From assembly GCA_035222895.1 (NCBI GenBank), contig JAVYIG010006411.1, positions 54,444-118,443 of the forward strand: DNA of 64,000 nucleotides, given 5' to 3'. Under the pieces are notes generated by a model, which searched no databases, had not been told where the DNA came from, and saw only the letters and a list, made by a program, of their open reading frames with translations. Below are positions 32,977 to 45,700 of the stretch, in pieces. Source of the stretch: Strongylocentrotus droebachiensis. Taxonomy: Eukaryota > Echinodermata > Echinoidea > Camarodonta > Strongylocentrotidae. Within the stretch, counting starts at the first letter, position 1, and every line of letters begins with the position of its first letter. The translations under genes and the position numbers were made by a program.

Positions 32977-34311
32977 CTATCAAAATCACACAAAGAAAGT
33001 GATGTCAAACATAGACGGTATATATATAGCTATTAAAGCATTACTGTACTAGAAACACTGCCTCAAAATCCCCTCTCGCGCCACCTCAAGTCAGGTGTAG
33101 ATGTTTAGATGTATGTAAATATTTTACTTATTTTCTTAATATCAATTTTTTAGACTTTGGCCTAAACAAATTATGATAAGATAATTTTCTGTTATTAAAG
33201 TGACTCAGTAAAATGGTTGAGGGTAGATGAAAAAAAAATTGCGTAATTTTTGTATGAAATGTTACTTGTTAAATTCCTTCTAATGTACTTACCCTCTTCT
33301 TTGAAGGCGTCACTGTGCAACACCCTCTAGCAGTGATTGACAGTAAATTCTCCTAACCATTTTTTAATTTTCCCAACCATTTTTGAATTTTCCCAACCGT
33401 TTTTCTATGAAAAAAAGACATTAAACAGGCTATAAAAAACCTTTCAACACTAAAATGTCTGGAATGTTATATAGAGCCAATTCGTTACCTTATGACGATT
33501 TGTATCGTTAATAATGGTCCGTTTTCACCCAAATTGTCAGATTATCTTTGATTGTACATCAAGCGCTGAAGTCAATACCTCAGCACCACTTTCTCTCATC
33601 TTAACAATGTTACCCAGTCCCTTTAATGTCAAATATTACTTGGAACTTTTTCATAAGGTCGGTTCTACCGATTATGCTATGCTATTGTTATACACGAATG
33701 AATATGTAGATGAGTTTTAGATGAGAAAACATTTCGTGAATGTCAAAATTAGTGTGAGCACGAAAGTAATAATGAACATGATTGTGATTCTTTTTAAGAA
33801 CAACAAAAAACAAGCAAAGCTAAAGACAATGAAAGCAAAGATAAGTGATCGTTTTATGAAAGTTATTCTGTTGTCAAACGTTCAGCATGTTTGCAACCTG
33901 GGTCCACAATCTGATGATGGACAGGACAATTGAATGTGAAGACAAAAAGAAATTAAGGAAAAAAAGAATTTCACTGAATATAGCCATTATTTCATAATGT
34001 AAATTATTAATTTGGTCTCATTATGCCAATATAGATCGTACTCGTGCCCATTAATCATGTGGTGATTTCTAATTAGTAAACTCTTGTAACTGGTCTTAGA
34101 TGAATCCACCTTTTATTTTTAGCTCTGGATCCTCGACAGGCGCGTGCCGGGTTGCTGAACTTGTTTCCAAGTTAACAAATGGTTGGCATGGTAGCCTCCT
34201 GCCATGCGCCCGTCGACATTTTTATGCATTTCAATATGTACTTGGGAATTGGTCTTTTGTTATTACTTTGTGTATTTTTTCCTCCGAGCAGCAGCAGGGC
34301 AGCTGCCAGTG

Positions 34312-34554
34312 GCGGATTCAGGGGGGGGGGGGCTCACCCCCCGGGAAAAAAAACCGTGTAAAAACACGTGATTTTTTAGCTTTTGGGGGGATGGACCTCC
34401 AACCCTATATAGGTGAAATCCAGGGGGCAGAGGCCCCGGAAGCTCATGGGTTTTAAGGCATGTAATCAAGTCCGATGAAAATTTTTTTTTTTTTTGGCCC
34501 CAGAAATTAGAAAATTACGTCATCAGATATTTCGTTCAGTGGCGGGGGGAAGCA

Positions 34555-34594
<40 letters not shown>

Positions 34595-34625
34595 TTTTTT
34601 TTGCCAGGGGGGGGGGGGGGAAGGT
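34312..34625. mobile_element. MITE-like fragment with poly-G and poly-A runs
   Basis: Begins CAGTGGCGGATTCAGGGGGG, a terminal style seen in the other hAT-like elements here, and has a GATATTTCGTTCAGTGGCGG motif like that in 11571-11797. The right end is not clear. Confidence 0.4.
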
Positions 34626-34629
34626 AATT

Positions 34630-34990
34630 TGCATATGCAGCCAATGATTTATGGAATAATGGTGGCTTCTTATATAGCGCACATGTCCGTCACGTTGTGA
34701 CGCTCCTTAGAAATATACCAACATATGGGAAGTTCAGAAGAAATTTGAAAACATATCTATTTAGTACTTTGTAAGATCTCACAAGTATGAACAAAAAAGT
34801 GTTATTATTATTATTATTTTTGTTAAGCAATTTTCTGCCCAAATACAATAATGATCTAACACTCTGAACATACCGGATATTATACAAGATATAGTATAAA
34901 GGCTTTTAAATTAATGCCCATATAATAGGTCTTACATATGAGTGCCCTTTAGGGGGCGCTTCTTTTAACTAGAGGGCCTTTTTGCAACAG
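34630..34990 (+). mobile_element. LINE C-terminal remnant in NLR-2 intron 1
   Basis: Homologue of 18826-19150; carries an extra insert of about 45 bp near 34657-34705. Confidence 0.5.
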
Positions 34991-35069
34991 TGAACATTGT
35001 TTAGAAATTTGTATGAAGTATTTTCTTTTTTGATAGGTTAGTGGAATATAAAACAACACAAAATCCTAC

Positions 35070-35239
35070 TTCTTCAACTTCGTAGAATGAGTAGCCGAGA
35101 ACATTGCCAAGAATGACAAAAGAACTCATGGTTATTCGATTAGAAATCGCCCACAGCTCGCCGTCTGTCAGATCATCTGAGGGAGCCGATGACGACGACA
35201 TAGACGATCCCGATGACGCGATGTCGGAGCCCGAGCCAT
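35070..35239 (-). pseudogene. NLR-2 exon 1, frameshifted death domain A first half
   Basis: 170 nt against 174 and 165 in the paralogues. From ATG 35239 the frame reads MARAPTSRHRDRL and soon stops; from the internal ATG at 35201 the family sequence resumes as MSSSSAPSDDLTDGELWAI to EVEE before donor GTAGGA. Confidence 0.78.
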
Positions 35240-35960
35240 CACGGATATTGGTTCTTTGTTTACCTATGTCAGCTGTAGTTGTGCCTTCACTTTATCAGTC
35301 TTTCATGAATGCCAATATCCACACTACAGAATATGCATGCGGATTCGAGTACCACATCAATTGATGATTAAATCTTACTCCAGCATGTACCTCATAATAT
35401 ATCACATTGATCAAATTCAAATTAGACTCAAAATAATCGGCGATGATGTTCAGCTTCCCTTACAATGCTGTAGAAAATTGTGATAATCCGTTCTCTTCTT
35501 TGATGGAAGTTGCGTTGTAACAATAATACCTGTGTTTTATGGCTTTAAAATTGATACACATACACAGCATGCAAAGTGTTTTGAAGCTTTTACAGACGAA
35601 ACGTTACAATTATTGCACTGATCATCGGATTAAGGCCTGCCCATATACGTGCGCACATTGTGAAGTCCCCATAGATCATTCGAGCAAGTCGCCATTTTAA
35701 AGGTGTGCATATTAAAATGTTGATCAAACCACATTGAAGTTCGCGTCCTACATCTGACCACATAACACCGTTGAAATATAATACGTTTATGTAACGGCAA
35801 TAGCCTCTGTCCACGGCTGCTAAAAAAGTTCAAAACAACAATCATGGAATAAAACTCACATGATGGTTAGCCTCAAAACTATTACCATGTACGTATGTGC
35901 ACTTTGGACTATAAAAATGTACATCGCAAATATTTATTTTCCGAGATTGGATATCAGAAA
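35240..35960 (-). promoter_or_regulatory. NLR-2 5' flank, conserved with NLR-1
   Basis: Same blocks as 19409-19930. NLR-3's flank (50276-50460) keeps only the proximal 120 bp and the ACCACATTGAAGTTCGCGTC part, and lacks the CGCCATTTTAAAGG block. Confidence 0.4.
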
Positions 35961-37960
35961 AAGGATCAGATTTAAATTCATCTTTTGATCCCGGCAGTGC
36001 CCCCTGTTTATAAGTTTTCCCCCATTATTTTCCTCTATTTTCGATTTAAAGGTGAAATTCAAAGAAAATCACAAATATGTCAACTAATGTATCACTAGAA
36101 ACTGTTAAGCTAAAAGATGGCCATCGTACAAGTTTTAGGTCAACTACATATCGGGTGATTTATGAAAATACAAATACAACCACCTCCATAGCAGCTGGGA
36201 TATACGAGAGGTTCGCCGGAAAAATAACGATGTTTTAATGAAGTCACTATATGGACCAATACTGCCCAAGCAGACGACATCCCATAAAGAATGAACATAA
36301 TTGCAAAGCTATTATTTGTCAAATTATATTGAGTTTAGTGTATATAAATGTAATGGCATGTCAAACCATTCAAAAGGGGATATGACCCGATTCTGATAAC
36401 TAAAATATTTTGTTTGTAAATACACAGGATAAGGGTCAATTAACAATCAAAGAAACCAGACTTTCAAATTGAAAACCCCCGGAATGATATTAAGGACGGC
36501 ATTTGTTCCCTCTTGAAATGCCGAACATACCGCGGTGTGTACAGCTGAATAAAACAATGGCGTCTTATTTTGTTTACAAGCGACAGATTCCTTTATTTTT
36601 GTATCGCTGCATTTGCCATCAAAATAAAACCATGGGCGGGGTTTAGAGTGAGGGAATAGATTATACATTTAGCCTGACGGTAGTGCAGTAAGAGAAAGAA
36701 CTCAAGAGAAGATGAAAACACAGGCACTGAAAATATGTGAGATGTCATGGGACATCGCGCGATCTGCTTGTGCAAATCATGTCCATACTGTGATCTCACA
36801 CATCTCATCGGCGTTCGGAGAGCTCTTCAGGTGCTATGCCGGGGCTGTATTTAAGCGTTTTGTAATTTATAATAATCATTACTTCAAATGTTTCCAAGCA
36901 TTGAATTTTGATAACCTTGTCGAATCAAAGTTTCAACTTTGCAATAATGAAAATATATTTAGTTTTTAAAATCAATGAATATCTGCTTTAACTCCGTTTC
37001 GTTGACAATCAGCCATGCATGAAGTCTTTCGTCTTCGGCTGATTGTCAACGAAACGGAAGCAGTTCACCGAGGTTGTTTAAGCCGGTCGTCATAGCAACG
37101 AGATGCCCCTCGAGCTCGATGTTGCAAATTAATTAGGGAAATAAGGCTTACTCTCACTGTGTTACTGGTGTACCCTCTTCTAATCTGATTAATGGTTAAT
37201 GCACCTGTGCCTCAGTTTTCATCATTTTACATAATTATCATTCTTCATGATGTCAAAATGCTATATCATCTTCATACTCCTTTTCAACTCCAACGTAAAG
37301 TAAATCAAACTATACAAAAACGTTTCAACACAATACACCTTTATTTCTTAATTATATAGTGGATATAACATACAACTAATAAACCAATATACAATATATT
37401 TCACGTACTAGATTTTTAATTCAAAAACATGGATTCGGAGGAAATAATTCTATCTACTTGCAAAAATAGGGTCTTATAACCATGATAATATCTATCATTT
37501 CGGACTTATTCCTATCACTTCACGGGTATAATATTATACTTACTAAAAAACAACACAGATATTTACGTCACTTAACCATTTTAAATGTTGATCTCATTTA
37601 TCAGCTCTTTTTCGAATTTTTGCCATACGTTATATGGCAAAGTCGTGAAGGAAAATCAAACTACACGACCATATCAATTTACCAACATGCTAAAAAGTAC
37701 CTATTAACATAATCTTATACGTCTTTATGATCTTACAAGATTTTATGTAATGCAAAAAGATATTTATTTTATGAAATGCGCCATGTAAATTAATCCTTTG
37801 ATGATTTTTAACATTGTATTATTATTACCATTATTATTATTATTATTGTTGATATTATTCATTCGTTTCATCGACTGAAGTCAAGTCAAACATTTGTAAT
37901 GGTATTCCACGGAATGTTCCTTCATTCTTATTTCTTGAATAATACATGTAGTTGTTATTA
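35961..37960. other. Intergenic DNA between NLR-2 and the hAT-like element
   Basis: AT-rich with the hairpin at 36983-37063; no supportable gene. Confidence 0.35.
36983..37063. repeat. Hairpin related to 17387-17484
   Basis: Arms 36983-37014 and 37037-37063 with the same core, one arm carrying 5 extra bases (TAACT). Confidence 0.8.
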
Positions 37961-37975
37961 AGCCACAGAGCATTT

Positions 37976-39976
37976 CAGTGGCGTACCTGGGGTACTCCGT
38001 CAGGGGGGGGGGCAAGCGACCGAAACAAACAAAAAAGGTGATGCTAATTTTCACTTCTGGCGAGCGAGCGAGCAAAAAAAAATCTTTAAGTAACGTTTGG
38101 TATATAAACTGGTATTGTTGCAAGTTGGGGTGGGAACATTCACTTGTTAGCGACGTTAATTCCATTTTTTTGCAAAGGAGCGTAGCGAGCAAGAAAAAAA
38201 TCACTTCTTTTTTAATAATTGCCACTTAAACTTGGTTCAATTGTCCCATGCAGGGCGCGGGAACAATATTGTGTTTAGGGTGATGTTATACCCATTTTAG
38301 CTAGCGAGCCAAAATACATCTTTCTCTCAATGAATTGATATATCAAATTTGTTTCATTGTTGCAGGTCGGGGGCGGGCACAATCGTGTTTAAGGCAATGT
38401 CAATCCCATTTTGGCGGGCAGGCAACCCCCTACATTTCTCTTTTTAATGATATTGTAGCAGGTTAGTGGTGGGCACATAATTCCACGAGCTCGCGAGCGT
38501 AGCGAGCGAGCGAAAAAAATCACTTCTCTTTTATAGGGAAAATATGGTACATAAAACTTGGGTTCATTGTTCCATGTCAGGGAAGTGATTATTAAAAGCG
38601 GTGTTATTTCTATTTTGGCGAGCGAGCGTAGCGAGCGAGCAAAAAAATCACTTCTCTTTTATAGGGAAAATATGGTACATAAACTTGGGTTCATTGTTCC
38701 ATGTGAGGGACGTGATTATTAAAAGCGGTGTTATTTCTATTTTGGCGAGCGAGCGTAGCGAGCGAGCAAAATTTTTGTGATGATAATTGGTTCAGAAATT
38801 TCAGATTTTTTTGTTGCAGGGCAGGGCTTACACAATCATGTCTAAGGTGATGTTAATTCCGTTTTGGCGAGCACGAGCACACCAAAACTTCTTTGAATAA
38901 CGTTTGGTACATAATTATTAACTGGTTGTTGCAGGTTGGGGCGGGCACGTTAGCGGTGTCAATTCCATTTTGGCGAGCGAGCATAGCGAGCAAGCAAAAA
39001 AAAAATTCTCTTTTAATAGAAATTAATAAATAAACTTGTTTTTATTGGTGCAGGTCAGGATGGACGCAATCGCGTTTTACGCGATTCAATTCCTTTTTGG
39101 CGAGAGGGCGAAAAAACTCTTCCATTTTTAATGATATTGTTGCAGGTCAAGGGTGGGCACAATTATTTCCAAAGCAATATCCATTCATTTTATTCGCGAG
39201 CAAGTGTAGCGAGCGAGAAAAATGAATTACTTTCTTTTAGTAACATTTGGTACATAAACTGTGTGTTATTGTTGCCATGGTTGCAGGTCGGGGCCAGTCG
39301 GGGCAGGCACAATTGTATTCTAGGCAATGCTAATCCTTTTCTTTTTTCAGGGGGACGAGCAAGTGAAAACATTTAATACAAAATAGGCTAGCAAGCAGTT
39401 CGCGCCAGCGAAGAGTTTCGAATTGTTATATCACTTATATTTTCCTATTTTCATTTGTCTTAATTTTTCAGGGCCGTATGCGGAATATTTTTCTGGTGGG
39501 GGAGGGGGAAAGATGCGTTAAAAGTTTTCGAAGAATCTCAAAAGCAAAATGAGTGAAGGGAGTTCGAGCGACCGAACTGGTCATGAGGGTACTTTTGCAT
39601 TTTCAAAAGTAGAATTGAAGGATTTGGTATAGGCCTACACTACATTTTCAGGAAAAAAACTGTACGTTTTCAAAATATCTGGGGTCAACTGCCCCCCCCC
39701 CCTGGTGCGTACGGCCATGGTCTTTTTTTTTTAATTTCCCCATTTTTTTCCTTTCCTTTTCTTTTCCCTTTTTCTTCCTTTTCTCTTCTTCTTCCTTTTT
39801 TCTTTCCTTTTTCTTTTTTTCCTTTTTTCTCTTTTTTTCCTTTTTTTCTTCCCTTTTCTTTTTTTCTTTTTCTTTCCTTTCCTTTCTTTTCTTTTCTTTC
39901 CCCTTTTTTTTTTCGCCTGGAGCCCGTCAGGGGGGAACTCTGCCCCCCCTGCCCCCCCCCCATAGGTACGCCAGTG
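37976..39976. mobile_element. hAT-like element, about 2 kb, with repetitive interior
   Basis: Inverted ends CAGTGGCGTACCT and (reversed) CACTGGCGTACCT; target duplication GAGCATTT at 37968-37975 and 39977-39984. The interior has about ten irregular repeats of 110-150 bp, each with a GCGAGCGAGCGTAGCGAGCG-type string, and a long C/T-rich tract at 39721-39912. No transposase is visible. Confidence 0.85.
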
Positions 39977-41429
39977 GAGCATTTGGATATCTGATTGAAC
40001 CATGCTTTTGTTCCTAGAAATCCAATGTGAACATGGTGAACAGAGGACAACCGTACGAAATTTATCACGCTTATTTTAAATGTTTTGAAATCGATAAATG
40101 TATTTCATGAAATATTTGTCTAATAACATTCGTCGTACAATGTTGTGATGACATCGGGCTCTTAAAAGGTTTGATTTATCATGAATCATGATATACTAGT
40201 GTAAAGTGCTCATCTTCATTAAATTCTACGCCGAAACCACGGATAATAACTTTCATGAATTTGACGATGTATTTAAGTTTAATCAAATTATCAGTGAAAG
40301 CATAGTAGACTTATCTATTGAAATGTTACAGTAAGTCCGAGGTAATATTAATAATAGTAGTAATAATAATAACAATGATAATATCGACGAATTATGAGCA
40401 TCGAAAACAAACAAAAAGTACCATAGCGCTTGCAAAATAACAGAATGTGAAAAGAGACATAAAATTCATAATATAGGTGAATATGTTATATTTCTGACGG
40501 AATCAGAATGTTTAAATGGATCTTTTGAAAGTGGCAAGACTATTTAACTCTCTGATGAAAACGGGTATAATTTCCGAGGACCATCTGTCTGTTACACATC
40601 AGTTACATCGATGAGACGGTCAACACAACTGAAGAGAATTTACCTTACGAAAAATGACCAAGAATCGGTCGGTCTGGAGTCGGTTTGGCCGTTTGGCTGA
40701 GGTATTAATTGTTCATTATTTACAAACCTTATAATCTGTATTAGTTTGCACTGTTTTATTATTAGACACATTGTCAAGGGTCTTATTTACATTTGATAAA
40801 GGTTTTATGTCTACTTTCTTATTTCGATATACAGCATAATATAGAGATGAAAACGTTCCTATGTATTTGTGTACATAACCGTTGATAATTGATGTTTAAA
40901 ATGTGTAATGATGTTCTTCTGAAATTCTTCGTAGGCTGCACTCAAATAGTAGTGTGGCAAATGCCATAGGTTCTTCCTTCTCGGTATGCCTGCATAATGA
41001 TTAAAATAGAAATAGAAATCATCATTAAGACAAGTCGTTCGGATTCAATATCACGGATAAATGCAAGGTCGTTTACAATAAGATAAAAATATGTAAAAAC
41101 TTCAAACTTTGGTATCAATATCTCGGGTTTCAATATGACTGGCATGTCTGAAATCAACAGAACATAACGAAATGACAATAATTTGTTTGATATATATTCA
41201 GCCTTTATGATCTACTCTCATCAACATATATAAACGATCTCAATTTTGACAGTTTTTTCTACAAAATAAAAAATATAAAAAACACAAAAAATAAACAACT
41301 ACAACAGACACACACAAAAACAAGTAAGGTTGTGAAAATTTGAAAGGGATTATTCTCGAAAGATATTCGTTGAACTCAGAAGTTCTGAACTTATTTAATG
41401 ACTTTAGGCTTTCGGTAAAAATACCCTAT

Positions 41430-41525
41430 CTCTCTCTCTCTCTCTCACTTTCAATCTTTCTTTTCTTCTTACTCACATTATCTCTCTCTCTCTTTCTAAT
41501 ACTCTCTCTCTCTCTCTCTCTCTCT
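41430..41525. repeat. CT microsatellites
   Basis: Three CT runs in a pyrimidine-rich stretch; a related CT-rich patch follows NLR-1's intergenic copy at 26695-26815. Confidence 0.85.
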
Positions 41526-41692
41526 TATAAGATCGATCAATAATGAAAAGTGAATAGCAGAGGAAGGGAACAATATGAGCCTCGGTTGTATTTTTCCATA
41601 AGCGCCAAGCAGAAGAATCAATTATCATCGTATTAATATTATCGCTATCATCATCACTGTCATAATTTTTCATATATATCGAATATACATAC

Positions 41693-41782
41693 ATGGCGTA
41701 ATGTCACCGCTATCTCGCCATCAACTGTAGAGATTTCGCCGAGATACTCTTCAAAGCCTCCCCCTTCGTGGGTGCCGCAGTA
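41693..41782 (-). other. Conserved 90-bp block after NLR-3 exon 6, possible extra exon
   Basis: Acceptor-like TTTTCAG and donor-like GTATGT bracket 90 bp that match 27020-27109 closely. Read from phase 2 of exon 6 it gives DTAAPTKGEALKSISAKSL and a stop; another frame stays open for the whole block (YCGTHEGGGFEEYLGEIS). Confidence 0.35.
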
Positions 41783-42242
41783 CTGAAAACTATATAGAAA
41801 AGAAAGAGCCAATCAGCAAACAAACAAAATGTGATCGTTAGCATGGCAAGTTCATGAATAAAGATTTATGGATGCTCACAGTTATCGCGTGAATGTATTT
41901 TTTTGCTATTCAAGGACATTAATTTGAAATGTCTTAATTTTTTTTTTAATATATATATATTATTGGGGGAGCATTGCAAAGAGCAACCACATTACCTTTA
42001 AATGCCTTCGCTTTTTGTTTCTTTTTTTCTAGTCCCCATTAAGTGGATTTCCTGAAGAAAGGGGAGGAGACTTGAAGGCCTGGCTTATCATTGATAGCCA
42101 TCACTAGAACCCCTCCTACAAATAAATAACATTAGAGTCAGTTGTGCCTAGTATTTTGCTTTCTAATATGCATTACTTCTACTCCCCCAAATTGAAGCTT
42201 CTTTTTTTCTAAGAGACATTGTAACAATTATTGGTACAAAAC

Positions 42243-42752
42243 CTACTCGATCTCCCTCATGCTAGGTATCCGCCTCAGCCTGGAAACGAATGTCTTCAGA
42301 ATATTCCAATGTAGATTGACGTCGTACAATTCCAGCTTCTCCAAGAGGGGTGCGTCTGCCTCTAGGCTACAGATAAGCGTTTCGGCGCATGAGATCGACA
42401 TCTGACCGTTGCATCCACTCACATGGAGACTGCGTAGCTGACCATTGCACTCCCCAAGTCCTGCCACCACCGAGTCCAAGACCTGCTGAAGATTGTCGAA
42501 GTTTGGACTACTCTCCACTACGAGGCTTTGGACGTTGGGAACGGCAGTGATGAGTGAAGAATGTTCACTGGAGTTGTCGAGGTGCCCAATTGTGAGACGC
42601 TTGATGAAATTAAGTGTGACCAATTTGGAATGTTGTAGACAGCACCCCCATACCTTCATCTCTTCCAGATTGGTACAAGATCGCAGACCAACCCAAAGAA
42701 TTCGTGTCAGGTGTGCCCGCAGATGGCAATACATGAGATCCACAGACCTAAT
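42243..42752 (-). CDS. NLR-3 exon 6: LRR-like C-terminal exon
   Basis: Acceptor ATCTAG, IRSVDLMYCHLRAHL, then LRR-like strands ending MREIE and TAG (42245-42243). As in the paralogues the TAG lies inside GTAGGT. Confidence 0.85.
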   Translation of the reverse strand: MRSVDLMYCHLRAHLTRILWVGLRSCTNLEEMKVWGCCLQHSKLVTLNFIKRLTIGHLDNSSEHSSLITAVPNVQSLVVESSPNFDNLQQVLDSVVAGLGECNGQLRSLHVSGCNGQMSISCAETLICSLEADAPLLEKLELYDVNLHWNILKTFVSRLRRIPSMREIE

Positions 42753-45700
42753 CTAGATGATTAAAAACAACATGGCACATCGCCGAAATGCAACTTAAAT
42801 AGAAAATTTATAAATAAATATAGGTATATACGAAAAAGAATTGTACATATCAACACAAAAATTATTTGTGTTATCAGCATTAAAACTAATTGAACTATGA
42901 ATGGGACAATGTGAAGCACATAATTATTATTGTCATAATCGTCCACGCCAGGCCGGTATTGTAATGATTTAAATCAGTGTGTCGCTAAATTACAATGTAT
43001 AGCATGAAACTATTATTTACCTGTTTTCGAACATTGGGCGGCAGTCTACACAATCCCATGACTGCACTCGATGGCAATGAATGCAGACACATCTTGCCAT
43101 CGTCAAAGGGCGTTGGAAAGTTAGTCGTTGATTTCGATATGTCACCTCTGGCTCCACCAATGCAATCCAGAAGAAGTCTGTGCTTGATTTCTTTGCTGAT
43201 TACTGTCTCCTCAAGTTCCAGGATGAGTTGAATAGAAGACATCAGCAGATTGTCACCCAAACCTGCCAAGAAGCGGAGCACATCGGCATACATGAGCGGT
43301 GTGGCACTTCGACGTACATTCTTCAGGAACTGGTCGAGGTCGCGCTGTGAAGCAGCCAAGAACTTGCTTGCACAATACTCCTGTGCCATTTTGTGAAAGA
43401 ACTCGATGTAAGTCTTCGAGGCTTTCCCGTTAACCATGTACTTGAGTGGTATTGTCTGCTTTGACAGCAGACCCAGCTTGATACCAATACCTTCGTACTC
43501 TTCGACCCCTTGAAGATCGGTATCTTCAAAGACCACCTTCTGCTCGTCTTTCAAGAGTCCAGCGAGTGCCACTTTTCCCAGGTTTTGAAGTAGGGCGTGA
43601 CAGTCACATTCAAACGTATCGTCCTTGGATCTTGAATGAGTGACTAGAAACTGGATGATGGTGTCAAACAACCCTGTCATGGAAGAAACCTGGTTGAGAA
43701 GGCCTTCTTCCCAGAGATGACAGATCATCATGCAGAAGAGTGGTATGCTAATGATGGTACTGACAAAGGCATTCCCATTTAGGAACTCTGTTAATTTGCC
43801 AACTTCTTCAGGTTTTGACTTCGACGTGAAGTATTTCTCCATAAAGGACGTCGCTTGGAATTGTGTAAAACCCTCGATCTCCATTTTCGTGTAGACCCTT
43901 GCCAGTCCTGGAACTTTGAACTCCTTCTCTACATAAGGCCGACTGGTGACGATAAGGCGACACCGCCTGTAAATCTTGTTTCCAATAGCCAATATGATAT
44001 TGCTCTTGGGGTTCTTCGCAGACAACTTGCCCTTGTATTCATCATACCCATCCAGCGCCAGCCCACAGTCATCTTCGTGTCTGCCAATGAATCCTTCAAG
44101 AGATTCTGGGGTCACTCCGTGGATGTTTCCGAGGGTTTCGGACAGTATGGCTTCTCCTAGAGACATGTCTTCATCAGCCACTCTCAACTTCAAAGCAAAG
44201 AAGAGAGGAATATCACTGAGTGGGGAGCTCTCTTCCTGGTATGACCAGTCATATGCCATCTTTGCAACGGCGCAGGTCTTGCCCCTTCCCGCTTCTGCAA
44301 CTACGAGGATTCTATTTGGTATAAGTCCATTGACTCTCACCCGAAAAACATCACTGATAGACCCAGGAAGAATCTCTCTCATACCCACTCCTGTATTCTT
44401 GTTTACAAAGTACACGATAACGTTTGTAAACAGGTTCTTCAAATCAGCAAAATCTTCCGGATCCCACGGTTTTCTCTGTATCTGACACGTCTCGATCTTG
44501 TAATAGTCAATCAGATGCTTCCGCAGGTAGGCTATTGCAGTAGTTTTTGCGCTAAGGATATCCAAGCTAGGCTCTGTTATAAACGAGGAAGTGTTTAATA
44601 GTAAAAGACGTAGACAAAAGAATCTTCATTACAATAAGCAAATAAAGGTAAATGCTAGTCCTAACGATTTTGCAGACGAATTTCCCTTTACAGCATGGAG
44701 TAAATATCTCCTACAAGAATTTATTTTCGATAAACTATAAATTGGGGAAAGTCACATCCGTAAAGACTCTCCAAAATTCAACCGAAGACAATTTAAATAG
44801 CCCTGTGCATCATCTACTTAAATTTGCAAAATGACAATGGCGTATTAAATCCGAACATGATGTCGTAGTGCAGTACTAAAAGATATAGAAATTGTGCTTA
44901 AGTTGATTTTTTTGTGAAAGTCTTTGCCATCATGTTGAAAAACAAATGGTGCCTTCATAACAATAAACGATCATTAATAATCACTAGGGTGGTCGTCTAG
45001 TTGACAGTTGTTCGGAGAAAAAACTCCTTGTGAAGTAGTCCAGACTAATAGAAGAAATCACAACGCATCAAGTTGACACATTCTGACCATCGTAATTTAC
45101 ATTGATAAGATATTTACCTTCGGGTTGCAAGATGTCGGGGAAATGCTTCTCAGCAAAGAAAACGAGGCCGGCTTGACGTAGCGCTTTCTTCAGTCGAAAG
45201 GGTAACTCCGAAGGAACCACTTCTTGGCGCCATTCAAACAGCATGTCCGTGTTCCCTTTACACGTAACCATCCCTTCTATCCTGTTCGAGGCAGCAAACC
45301 TATCAAGGACGCTCTCCGAAAAACCGAGCTCTCGACCGAGAGCGCACATTTGGTCATCACTTTCTATGTCTCTCGCCAGGCTTCTCAAAGTACTCCCATG
45401 TTCATCATCGCTGTGACCGATCACTTTGCAGACAACGAAAGAAAAGAGATGGCATTTTGTATTATTATTATTATTATTTTCCGAAGGATAGAGGTTCCAC
45501 ATAATCCAAACGTAATTTCGCTCTGTTGATTGTGCATTCATATTTTTGAAGAAAAAAAAATAGATTTTCAACTTTAGAACATGTTAGAGTACACTGAGTG
45601 AAGGGAGGATGAGAATGATGCACTTACGATTTTGGGGCATCTCTTGAACATCTGGGAAGTACTGATCTGCGATCATAACGAGTCCAGCTCTAACCAGGGC

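Larger units (their letters stand above)
27575..35239 (-). pseudogene. NLR-2: triple-death-domain NLR pseudogene
   Basis: Same six-exon plan as its neighbours: 35239-35070, 32976-32817, 32112-31441, 31236-30931, 29995-28443, 28084-27575. Three lesions are visible. Exon 1 lacks one base near 35218 relative to both paralogues, so the frame from the original ATG hits a stop within about 24 codons. The donor of exon 2 reads CT at 32816-32815 where the paralogues have GT. Codon GAG of exon 5 has become TAG at 28967-28965, between LLKD and QKMVLE. The remaining frame is otherwise open, so inactivation looks recent. An internal ATG at 35201 could bypass the first lesion. Only one N-terminal module is present. 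A transcript making a short decoy protein (death domains plus partial NACHT) cannot be excluded. Confidence 0.85.
39985..42240. other. Intergenic DNA downstream of NLR-3
   Basis: 40130-42240 is paralogous to 20060-20281 plus 21588-22140 plus 26150-27575, which shows that each NLR was duplicated together with its flank. Confidence 0.55.

Noticed and set aside
39685..40068. Lys/Glu-rich minus-strand open frame
   Set aside because: Translation of the C/T-rich tract inside the hAT-like element; low complexity only.
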